Shown: positions 1 through 5,034, counted from the stretch's first letter. The stretch is 5,892 nucleotides of DNA from Gammaproteobacteria bacterium (GCA_018609925.1 JAHEOG010000089.1:1-5892), one strand, 5' to 3'. Program-made: numbers and translations. Notes: generated from the sequence alone by a model not told the origin.

Positions 1-139
1 AACGGTTGGTCTCCACCACCAGGCGCCGGGAGGCCTCGGGGTCCTCCGCCGGCTCGATCCCGATGCGGGCCAGCAGGGGCAGGGTCTCCTCCAGGATACG
101 CCCCTTGGACAGGGCGATGGTCAGCTCGCCATCAGGCAT
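1..139 (-). CDS. hisG: ATP phosphoribosyltransferase, short form, N-terminal 46 codons (partial)
   Basis: First enzyme of histidine biosynthesis: it condenses ATP with PRPP in the cytoplasm. Only the N-terminus is in the window; the gene continues past base 1. The translation begins MPDGELTIALSKGRILEETL, and the TIALSKGRI..ETLPLL..GI pattern is typical of the short HisG form, which works as a hetero-octamer with the regulatory subunit HisZ; hisZ is not visible here. The ATG at 139 is supported by an AAGGA at 146-150 with a 6-base spacer. The gene lies downstream of murA on the same strand, separated by 123 bases that hold a palindromic element, so co-transcription with murA is plausible but may be attenuated. 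The assignment rests on 46 residues plus the murA-hisG adjacency that is common in proteobacteria. Confidence 0.9.
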   Translation of the reverse strand, partial: MPDGELTIALSKGRILEETLPLLARIGIEPAEDPEASRRLVVETNR

Positions 140-160
140 CGCAAGTCCTTCCGAGCTCGA

Positions 161-249
161 ACCGCCAAGGACACGGAAAAGGCCAAGACGTCATACGAAC
201 CCGTTTATAGTGGCCTTGGTGTCCTGGCGCTCTTGGCGCCGTTGGCGGT
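161..249. repeat. 89-bp imperfect palindromic intergenic element between murA and hisG
   Basis: The ends are a perfect 8-base inverted repeat, ACCGCCAA at 161-168 and TTGGCGGT at 242-249. Inside, 163-174 pairs with 219-229 (11 bp with one bulged A at 167) and 179-185 pairs with 211-217 (7 bp), leaving a 25-base AT-richer loop. The right arm also carries three tandem imperfect 9-mers at 224-250 (CTGGCGCTC, TTGGCGCCG, TTGGCGGTG). No coding capacity is evident and there is no T-run, so it is not a standard terminator. It resembles a small dispersed palindromic element of the REP/MITE kind; whether it recurs in the genome cannot be seen from one window. It could attenuate or stabilise murA-hisG mRNA. 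Confidence 0.5.
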
Positions 250-262
250 GCCACCCCGAACA

Positions 263-1519
263 TCAGGCCGGGACGCGCCGCACATCGGCGCCCAGCAGGG
301 CCAGCTTCTCCTCGATGCGCTCGTACCCCCGGTCGATGTGATAGATCCGCTCCACGGAGGACTCGCCCTCGGCCACCAGTCCAGCCAGGACCAGGCTGGC
401 CGAGGCCCGCAGGTCGGTAGCCATGACCGGGGCCCCGGTCAGCCGCTCCACCCCCCGCACCATCGCCGCGTTGCCCGTGAGCTCGATCTCCGCTCCCATG
501 CGCCGCAGCTCCTGGACGTGCATGAAGCGGTTCTCGAACACCGTTTCGGTGACGGTGGCGCTGCCGTGGGCCAGGACGTTCAGAACCATGAGCTGGGCCT
601 GCATGTCCGTGGGCAGGCCGGGGTACGGCTGGGTGCGCAGGTTGGCGGGACTGGGACGATCGTCCATGCGGACCCGGATCCAGTCCCCACCCAGGGTCAC
701 CTCCGCGCCCATCTCCCGGAGCTTCTCCACCACCGACTCGACATGACCCGGCCGGGCCCCCTTAACAGTGGCATCGCCCCGGGTCAGGGCGGCCGCGGCC
801 ATGTAGGTGCCGGCCTCGATGCGGTCGGGCAGGATGCGGTGCTCCACACCCCCCAAGCGGGAGACCCCTTCGATGACCAGCTCATCGGTGCCAATGCCGG
901 AGATGCGCGCGCCCATCCGGTTCAGGCACTCGCCCAGATCGGCCACCTCGGGCTCGCGGGCGGCGTTCTCCAGCACCGTGGTGCCCTCGGCCAGGGTAGC
1001 GGCCATCATCAGGTTCTCGGTTCCGGTCACCGAGGCCTGGTCGAAGAAGAACCGCGTCCCTTGTAGTCGGGGGGCGCGGGCCTTGATGTAGCCCTCCTCC
1101 ACCCGAATCTCGGCGCCCATGGCCTCCAGGCCCTTGAGGTGGAGGTTCACCGGCCGGGTGCCGATGGCGCAGCCCCCCGGCAGGCTCACCTCCGCCTCCC
1201 CGTAGCGGGCCAACAGGGGTCCGAGGACCAGAATGGAGGCCCGCATGGTCTTGACCAGCTCGTAGGGCGCGCGCACCGAGTGGATGGCGGTGGCGTCCAC
1301 CTCCACCTTCATGCGCTCGCCCACGATCACCCGGGCTCCCACCTGGCCCAGGAGCTCGATGATGGTGGTCACATCCTGGAGGTGGGGAACATTGGTGAAA
1401 TGCATGGGGTCCTCGGCCAGAAGGGAGGCGGCGATCAGCGGCAGCGCCGCATTCTTGGCGCCGCTGACCCGCATCTCTCCTTCCAGCCGATTGCCCCCCC
1501 GCAGGATGATCTTATCCAC
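263..1519 (-). CDS. murA: UDP-N-acetylglucosamine 1-carboxyvinyltransferase (MurA)
   Basis: Catalyses the first committed step of peptidoglycan synthesis in the cytoplasm, transferring enolpyruvyl from PEP to UDP-GlcNAc. The product has 418 residues, the normal family length, and is an EPSP-synthase-fold protein. Landmarks: SGAKNAALPL near residues 19-28 with the catalytic Lys22-Asn23; the PGGCAIGTRP loop at 114-123 with Cys117 (equivalent to E. coli Cys115), so the enzyme is expected to be fosfomycin-sensitive rather than a Cys-to-Asp variant; PTDMQAQ with Asp305, the proposed base; Arg371 in DLRASASL; and Arg397 in HIDRGYERI. The start is GTG at 1519, giving MDKIILRGGN, which aligns with the usual MDK start; a GAGGGGG at 1522-1528 sits very close to it (2-base gap), a rather poor Shine-Dalgarno. 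It follows grxD by 169 bases containing hairpins and precedes hisG on the same strand. Confidence 0.97.
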   Translation of the reverse strand: MDKIILRGGNRLEGEMRVSGAKNAALPLIAASLLAEDPMHFTNVPHLQDVTTIIELLGQVGARVIVGERMKVEVDATAIHSVRAPYELVKTMRASILVLGPLLARYGEAEVSLPGGCAIGTRPVNLHLKGLEAMGAEIRVEEGYIKARAPRLQGTRFFFDQASVTGTENLMMAATLAEGTTVLENAAREPEVADLGECLNRMGARISGIGTDELVIEGVSRLGGVEHRILPDRIEAGTYMAAAALTRGDATVKGARPGHVESVVEKLREMGAEVTLGGDWIRVRMDDRPSPANLRTQPYPGLPTDMQAQLMVLNVLAHGSATVTETVFENRFMHVQELRRMGAEIELTGNAAMVRGVERLTGAPVMATDLRASASLVLAGLVAEGESSVERIYHIDRGYERIEEKLALLGADVRRVPA

Positions 1520-1539
1520 GGCCCCCTCGCTGGCACGTA

Positions 1540-1651
1540 GGCCTGGTCCCCTCGGGAACCGGGGGCCAATTAAATCACATCGGGATCACAGGCAACCAGG
1601 ACCCCGAATCCTGGGCCACGGAAGGGATTCCGGGGCCCGACCGAGGCCCCG
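1540..1651 (-). promoter_or_regulatory. Structured grxD-murA spacer with overlapping, mutually exclusive hairpins
   Basis: The untranslated spacer between grxD and murA holds three inverted repeats. Hairpin A pairs 1631-1637 with 1645-1651 (7 bp, CGGGGCC/GGCCCCG, 7-base loop). Hairpin B pairs 1602-1611 with 1625-1635 (10 bp, bulge at 1631, 13-base loop). A and B share bases 1631-1635, so only one can form at a time. Hairpin C pairs 1545-1550 with 1554-1560 (bulged A1557), with outer GGCC arms at 1540-1543 and 1564-1567. None is followed by a T-run on the minus strand, so none is a classical terminator. The AT-rich patch at 1568-1580 between B and C might hold a weak murA promoter, but I see no convincing -35/-10 pair. 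A regulatory role is inference. Confidence 0.35.
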
Positions 1652-1688
1652 AAGGCAGGGAGGCGGGGAGGGGGTCCCGCGCGGCGCC

Positions 1689-2000
1689 TTAGGCCTTGAT
1701 CATCCCCTCCAGCTCCCCGTTCTGATACATCTCCAGCAGCAGATCGCTGCCGCCGACGAACTCCCCGTCGACGTAGAGCTGAGGGATGGTCGGCCAGTCG
1801 GAGTACTCCTTGATCCCCTCCCGGATGCTGTTGTCCTCCAGGACATTCACATCCCGGAAATCGACATCCAGGTTCTGCAGGATCTGCACAGCCCGGCCCG
1901 AGAAGCCGCACTGCGGGAAGTCCTTGGTCCCCTTCATGAACAGCACGACGCGGTCGCTATTCACGGTGTCCTCGATCTTCTGGGAAACGGCTGTATCCAT
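1689..2000 (-). CDS. grxD: Monothiol glutaredoxin of the CGFS class (Grx4/GrxD)
   Basis: Cytoplasmic glutaredoxin that, as a glutathione-bound dimer or as a heterodimer with a BolA protein, carries and delivers [2Fe-2S] clusters. The product has 103 residues, a single thioredoxin-fold domain of normal length. Visible signatures: VVLFMKGTKDFPQCGFS with the active-site CGFS at 31-34 and the glutathione-contacting Lys23; WPTIPQLYV at 69-77 with the cis-Pro; and GGSD at 83-86. I chose ATG at 2000 rather than GTG at 2012, because the near-perfect AAGGAGG at 2012-2018 overlaps that GTG and sits 11 bases before the ATG. The gene lies 30 bases downstream of the bolA-family gene, which encodes its usual physical partner, and the two are almost certainly co-transcribed. 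Codons and composition match the neighbours. Confidence 0.95.
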   Translation of the reverse strand: MDTAVSQKIEDTVNSDRVVLFMKGTKDFPQCGFSGRAVQILQNLDVDFRDVNVLEDNSIREGIKEYSDWPTIPQLYVDGEFVGGSDLLLEMYQNGELEGMIKA

Positions 2001-2011
2001 GGCTACCGACA

Positions 2012-2018
2012 CCTCCTT
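2012..2018 (-). promoter_or_regulatory. Strong Shine-Dalgarno that decides the grxD start
   Basis: On the minus strand this reads AAGGAGG, close to the full anti-16S complement. Its last G is the first base of an upstream in-frame GTG (2010-2012), which therefore cannot be the start used with this site. The next in-frame start, ATG at 2000, lies 11 bases downstream. Confidence 0.75.
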
Positions 2019-2030
2019 CGCGAGGCTCGA

Positions 2031-2285
2031 CTAATTGGGATTGTTGGCTTCCACCATGGCCCGATACTGCTCGGGCGTGAAGGTCTTGACCTCCAGGGCG
2101 TGGAGCTCGCCCTTGAGCTCTTCGCCAAGGGCCGAATAGACCTTGCGGTGCTGTTTGACTTTGGGCAGCCCCTCGAATTCCGGGGCCACCACCAGCAGCC
2201 CGAAGCGATCGCCTTCGCCCTGGACATGAATCTGGGCTCCGGGGAGCTCGGCCTGAACCCGGGCCTTGACCGTTTCCGCATCCAT
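2031..2285 (-). CDS. ibaG: BolA-family protein, IbaG/YrbA type
   Basis: A small cytoplasmic BolA-fold protein, a partner of monothiol glutaredoxins in iron-sulfur cluster handling and in stress or iron responses. It has 84 residues, the length of E. coli IbaG, which is also encoded just upstream of murA. Visible features: an N-terminal helix (about residues 3-14), LPGAQIHVQGEGDRF at 14-28, the conserved VKQHRKVYSALGEEL stretch at 43-57, and HALEVKTFTPEQY at 62-74, where His62 is the family's near-invariant C-terminal histidine involved in cluster binding. The ATG at 2285 is preceded by a GGGGA-like site about 6 bases upstream. It is the first gene of the minus-strand ibaG-grxD-murA-hisG run, and its leader faces the Fur-like sites of the divergent porin gene. 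The choice between bolA and ibaG names rests on length and neighbourhood; family membership is secure. Confidence 0.93.
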   Translation of the reverse strand: MDAETVKARVQAELPGAQIHVQGEGDRFGLLVVAPEFEGLPKVKQHRKVYSALGEELKGELHALEVKTFTPEQYRAMVEANNPN

Positions 2286-2359
2286 GGTGGCTTCCCCGAT
2301 GATTGCACTTGATGAATGGACCCATGCTACCCGAGTCCCGTTCCCCGAGAAACCGAGAG

Positions 2360-2385
2360 CCCAGACACCCCTTCCTTCCCTCCCC
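2360..2385 (-). other. Potential G-quadruplex motif in the ibaG leader
   Basis: On the minus strand there are four G-runs of at least three bases: GGGG at 2382-2385, GGG at 2378-2380, GGGG at 2368-2371 and GGG at 2360-2362, with loops of 1, 6 and 5 bases. This fits the G3+N1-7 pattern. It is part of a polypurine tract on the strand that would be the ibaG 5' leader, about 75-100 bases before the start codon. Sequence potential only; in a GC-rich genome such motifs also arise by chance. Confidence 0.4.
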
Positions 2386-2399
2386 TTCCTGAACGAAAA

Positions 2400-2425
2400 T
2401 TAAAAACATTCTCATTCCTATTGAC
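2400..2425. promoter_or_regulatory. Upstream Fur-box-like array
   Basis: The 15-mer TTAAAAACATTCTCA at 2400-2414 matches 11 of 14 defined positions of the TGAGAATnATTCTCA form of the Fur 7-1-7 operator, with a perfect right half (ATTCTCATT at 2408-2416). It runs on as three tandem hexamers in one orientation, ATTCTC, ATTCCT and ATTGAC (2408-2425), as in extended Fur sites. The last hexamer overlaps a candidate -35 (TTGACG) of the porin promoter, and the left edge overlaps a weak minus-strand -10-like TTTAAT (2399-2404) that could serve ibaG. Fur binding is inferred from the motif match. Confidence 0.5.
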
Positions 2426-2449
2426 GGGCTTCGCCCCGAGCCTTACCCT
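2421..2449 (+). promoter_or_regulatory. Candidate sigma-70 promoter for the porin gene
   Basis: A -35 element TTGACG (2421-2426, 5 of 6 consensus) is followed after 17 bases by TACCCT (2444-2449, 3 of 6). This predicts transcription starting near 2456, about 50 bases before the porin ATG and between the two Fur-like sites, so Fur bound at either would occlude it. The -10 is weak, as is common in GC-rich genomes, and a different start is possible. Confidence 0.35.
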
Positions 2450-2461
2450 TCGCCAGCAAGT

Positions 2462-2482
2462 AAATGGGAACTATTCTTATTT
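2462..2482. promoter_or_regulatory. Fur-box-like operator between promoter and porin start
   Basis: The core TGGGAACTATTCTTA at 2465-2479 matches 11 of 14 defined positions of TGAGAATnATTCTCA and is flanked by AAA (2462-2464) and TTT (2480-2482). As a palindrome, 7 of 10 opposing positions are Watson-Crick pairs and two more are G-T. It stands out as an AT-rich island in GC-rich DNA. It lies 23 bases before the porin ATG at 2506, likely in the early transcribed region, a position that would repress in iron-replete cells. Confidence 0.6.
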
Positions 2483-2505
2483 CCACCTACAAAGGGGAAG
2501 GACCC

Positions 2506-3843
2506 ATGCGCAAATACACTGCCATCTTGTCCACCCTCGCCCTATCGGGGGCGATGGCCTTGCCGGTCCACGCCCAGGACGCGGAGGGGGACACCGAGGA
2601 GCGGATCGAGGAGCTGGAGGAGCAGGTCGAGATCCTGAGCGAGGAAGTCCAGAAGAAAGGAGACGAGCACAGCGGCGGGGGCGTCCTTGCCGGCGAGCCG
2701 GTGGAGGGGAGCCGCGGCGGGATTAGCCATCACGCTAGCAAGATCTACACCAAGGGGCCTGGGCTCTCCATCGGCGGCTACGGCCAGACCTTCTTCAAGG
2801 CCACCGACACCGGGCCCAACACCGCTCTGCCCCTGCGCCAGATCCTGTACTTCGGGTATCGGTTCAACGACTGGATCGTCTTCAACTCCGAGTTCGAGTT
2901 CGAGACCGAGGTCGAGCAGGAGGACGGCGGCACCGAACGCGAGCACGAGGCGGAAGTGGAGTTCGCCTACCTCGACTTCGCCTTCGATCCCCGGTTCAAC
3001 GCGCGGGCCGGGCTGGTGCTGCTCCCGCTCGGTATCATCAACGAGGAGCACGAGCCGCCCACCTTCTTCGGCAACGAGCGGCCGTTCGTTGAGAAGACCA
3101 TAATCCCCACCACCCTGCGCGAGAACGCCGTTGGTGCGTACGGGGAGCTCGCCGGCGGGGCGGTGGAATACGTCGGCTACCTCCAGAACGGCTTCGATGC
3201 CGGCGGTCTGGGCCCCGAGACCGCAAGCGAGGGTCTCGGCGACGTGAAGCAGGACGGCGCCGCCTTCGCCGAGGATCTGGCCTTCAGCGGCAGCGTGGAT
3301 TGGCATCCGATGCTGGGCGCCACCGTGGGCGTCTCCGGCCTGCACGGCGACATGGACCAACTCAACCGGTTCTCGGGCGATGCCACCATTACCATGTGGG
3401 ATGTCCACGGCGAGTGGAAGCGCGACGGGCTCTGGCTGCGCGGCCTGTTCACCCAGGCGGACATCGATGACACCCGGTCGGTGAACAATACCGTGGATTT
3501 TGACCCCGATACCAACGTAAGAGATGCCCCCTCCGGCAATGCCGTGCCCGAGAAGATGCAGGGCTGGTACGTCGAGGGCGGTTACAATATCCTTCGCTTC
3601 ATCGAGGGCACCGGCAACCAAAAGCTCTACCCCTGGGTGCGCTACTCCCAGGTGGACACCCAGGACGAGGTGGTCTCCGGGTTCAGCAAGAACGGCAGCA
3701 ACGACCGCGAGATCATCACCGCGGGGGTGCACTACATGCCGCATCCCCAGGTGGCCATCAAGGCGGAGTTCCGGGACTTCGACAGCGACGGGCCCACCAA
3801 CAACCAGGAGGAGTTCCTGGTGGGGCTGGGCTACAACTTCTAG
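2506..3843 (+). CDS. Outer-membrane beta-barrel porin with N-terminal coiled coil (OprO/OprP-like)
   Basis: Probably a trimeric outer-membrane channel. The 445-residue product starts with a Sec signal peptide (MRKYTAILSTLALSGAMALP, cleavage likely after VHA, residue 23), then a Glu-rich heptad coiled coil (about 26-52), a Gly-rich linker, and a barrel from about residue 86 with alternating strands, including LSIGGYGQTFF, LRQILYFGYRF, RAGLVLLPLGIINEEHEPP and LYPWVRYSQVDTQ. It ends in LVGLGYNF with the terminal Phe typical of outer-membrane insertion. The coiled coil plus the EKTIIPTT region recalls phosphate-selective-type porins. I chose ATG 2506, preceded by GGGGAAGGA, over ATG 2464, which lies inside the Fur-like box. 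The product is strongly acidic. A terminator follows, so it is probably expressed above the downstream genes. Substrate unknown; Fur-like control suggests an iron link. Confidence 0.85.
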   Translation: MRKYTAILSTLALSGAMALPVHAQDAEGDTEERIEELEEQVEILSEEVQKKGDEHSGGGVLAGEPVEGSRGGISHHASKIYTKGPGLSIGGYGQTFFKATDTGPNTALPLRQILYFGYRFNDWIVFNSEFEFETEVEQEDGGTEREHEAEVEFAYLDFAFDPRFNARAGLVLLPLGIINEEHEPPTFFGNERPFVEKTIIPTTLRENAVGAYGELAGGAVEYVGYLQNGFDAGGLGPETASEGLGDVKQDGAAFAEDLAFSGSVDWHPMLGATVGVSGLHGDMDQLNRFSGDATITMWDVHGEWKRDGLWLRGLFTQADIDDTRSVNNTVDFDPDTNVRDAPSGNAVPEKMQGWYVEGGYNILRFIEGTGNQKLYPWVRYSQVDTQDEVVSGFSKNGSNDREIITAGVHYMPHPQVAIKAEFRDFDSDGPTNNQEEFLVGLGYNF

Positions 3844-3871
3844 CCGGCACCAAGGTCCTGCCGTGGTGGAA

Positions 3872-3912
3872 GCAAGGCGCGTCCGGGTCAAACCGGATGC
3901 GCCTTGCCTTTT
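3872..3912 (+). terminator. Strong intrinsic terminator/attenuator after the porin gene
   Basis: Bases 3872-3886 pair with 3893-3907 over 15 bp with a single G-T wobble (3881/3898) and a 6-base loop GTCAAA, followed by CTTTT and, after GG, CTTT. This is a textbook rho-independent terminator on the plus strand. It ends only 7 bases before the AGGAGA ribosome-binding site of the next gene, so either the flavoprotein gene is read by partial read-through or it has its own unseen promoter. On the minus strand no T-run follows the stem. Confidence 0.88.
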
Positions 3913-3929
3913 GGCTTTAGGAGAATCCC

Positions 3930-4487
3930 TTGCACAGAGCCATCGCGTTGAGGCTGTCCGGTCTCGCCGTCCTGACCGTCGTACTGATTGCGCTTGGGCC
4001 GGCGGTTGCCGCCGAAGGCCCCGACCTGGATCCCACCTTCCGCTCAATCTACGAGGGCGAGGTCCAGGGGGAAAAGGACAACCTCTTCCTGAGCAAGAAA
4101 GAGGCGCGGCGCATCGAGAACAGGGCCCGGGAGGAGCTCGGCAGCCGCCTGCTGTCCTATTACCGAATCATCAGCGAGTCCGGGGATCTGCGGGGCTACG
4201 CCTTCCTCCAGACCCGGACCATCCGCACCAAGCCGGGGACCTTCCTGGTAGCCCTGGACACGGAGGGTAAGGTGATGGCGGTGCGGGTCCTCGGCTGGGG
4301 GGAGCCCCCCGAGTACAAGCCGAGTCGACGCTGGCTCGCCCAGTTCGATGACCGGGCCCAGCCCAAGGAGATCGAGCTGGGGTCCGGCATCCACGGCATG
4401 TCCGGGGCCTCCTACACCGGCCGCACCCTGACCGCGGCAGTGCGGTGGACCCTGGCGGTCCAACGGGTCAAGCTGACGGAGGAATAG
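3930..4487 (+). CDS. Periplasmic FMN-binding-domain protein, probably covalently flavinylated
   Basis: Predicted extracytoplasmic electron carrier of the FMN-binding family (related to RnfG/NqrC domains). The 185-residue product has a signal peptide or N-terminal anchor (residues 5-28, ending AVAAEG), a charged region (about 40-75), and an FMN-binding fold from about 80 (LRGYAFLQTRT, GTFLVALDTEGKVMAVRVLGWGEPPEY). It ends with GIHGMSGASYTGRTLTAAVR at 153-172. In this family FMN is attached by ApbE to the last Thr of an SGAT-x-T type motif; here SGASYT places it on Thr163. The Asp usually preceding the motif appears to be His155, and Ser161 replaces the usual Thr. The start is TTG at 3930, backed by AGGAGA at 3919-3924 with a 5-base spacer. 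No apbE is in the window. The stop is 2 bases before the next ATG, so the pair is translationally coupled. The electron acceptor is unknown. Confidence 0.85.
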   Translation: MHRAIALRLSGLAVLTVVLIALGPAVAAEGPDLDPTFRSIYEGEVQGEKDNLFLSKKEARRIENRAREELGSRLLSYYRIISESGDLRGYAFLQTRTIRTKPGTFLVALDTEGKVMAVRVLGWGEPPEYKPSRRWLAQFDDRAQPKEIELGSGIHGMSGASYTGRTLTAAVRWTLAVQRVKLTEE

Positions 4488-4489
4488 CC

Positions 4490-5020
4490 ATGCGCTTCGC
4501 GGTGACGGGGGAGCAGCGCCGCAACCCCTTCCTCCGGACCGTCATCTACCTGTTCCTGGTCTACGTCCTGCTCCTGTGGGTGAGCAACGGGGCCATGTAC
4601 TTCCTGGACATGGGCCTCACCTACGAATCGGTGGTCCACTACTACCTGGGCAACCCCGAGGAGTTCCAGAAGCCCCGCAGCTACCCGGGGATGCTGGAGG
4701 TGGCTCACTTCCACCTCTTCTCCATGGGCATCCTGGTGCTCACCCTGGTCCACCTCATGCTCTTCGCCCCGGTGAGCGATCGGACCAAGCACTTCGGGAT
4801 CTGGCTACCGTTCGGCTTCGCTTTGGCCAACGAGGGCGCCGGCTGGCTGGTGCGTTTCGTCGCCCCCGAATTCGCCTACCTCAAGATCGCGACATTCCTC
4901 GGCCTGGAGATAAGCCTGCTCTGGGTAATGGCCGTCACCGTCTGGGGACTGCTAAGCAGCGCTGCCCCCTCCGGCAACGGCAGCGGCTACCGGGTATCTG
5001 CGGATACACGGCGGAAATAG
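4490..5020 (+). CDS. Four-helix inner-membrane protein with conserved-looking histidines; unrecognised family
   Basis: I do not recognise a named family. The 176-residue product has four likely membrane helices: about 14-33, 70-93, 103-123 and 132-156, with short polar ends and a disordered Ser/Gly tail (159-176). Helix 2 carries His73, His75 and His88 (EVAHFHLFSMG...LVHLMLF); His50 and His101 lie near membrane edges. The 13-residue step from His75 to His88 is like the two heme ligands on one helix of b-type cytochromes, but no second histidine-bearing helix is visible, so heme would need a dimer or other ligands. Start ATG 4490 has GGAGG at 4478-4482 with a 7-base spacer. It begins 2 bases after the FMN-protein stop, which suggests that it is the membrane partner, perhaps passing quinol electrons to the flavoprotein. 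That role is inference. The stop is 14 bases from the convergent permease gene. Confidence 0.8.
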   Translation: MRFAVTGEQRRNPFLRTVIYLFLVYVLLLWVSNGAMYFLDMGLTYESVVHYYLGNPEEFQKPRSYPGMLEVAHFHLFSMGILVLTLVHLMLFAPVSDRTKHFGIWLPFGFALANEGAGWLVRFVAPEFAYLKIATFLGLEISLLWVMAVTVWGLLSSAAPSGNGSGYRVSADTRRK

Positions 5021-5034
5021 GTTGCCGACAGGTC

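Noticed and set aside
2001..2012. GTG start for grxD, four codons upstream of the ATG.
   Set aside because: The GTG overlaps the Shine-Dalgarno AAGGAGG itself; the ATG at 2000 has workable spacing and gives the usual family length.
1284..2312. A 342-codon plus-strand open frame across murA, grxD and ibaG.
   Set aside because: It is antisense to three clear genes, has no recognisable domain, and has no convincing ribosome-binding site.
2464..2505. An upstream in-frame ATG that would lengthen the porin by 14 residues.
   Set aside because: It lies inside the Fur-like palindrome, has no good ribosome-binding site, and would bury the signal peptide that starts cleanly at 2506 after GGGGAAGGA.
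2542..4047. A 501-codon open frame on the minus strand, antisense to the porin gene.
   Set aside because: It exists because the GC-rich codons of the porin exclude stops in the opposite frame. Its translation is low-complexity (many Val, Leu, Gly, His) without domains, while the plus frame has a signal peptide, barrel strands and terminal Phe.
3930..4487. The FMN-binding protein as an Rnf or Nqr complex subunit.
   Set aside because: The domain is related to RnfG/NqrC, but none of the other rnf or nqr genes flanks it; the neighbours are a porin and an unrelated four-helix protein.
4994..5007. GTATC/GATAC hairpin as a bidirectional terminator.
   Set aside because: Only 5 bp (3 more after a mismatch), inside coding sequence, and no T-run on either side.
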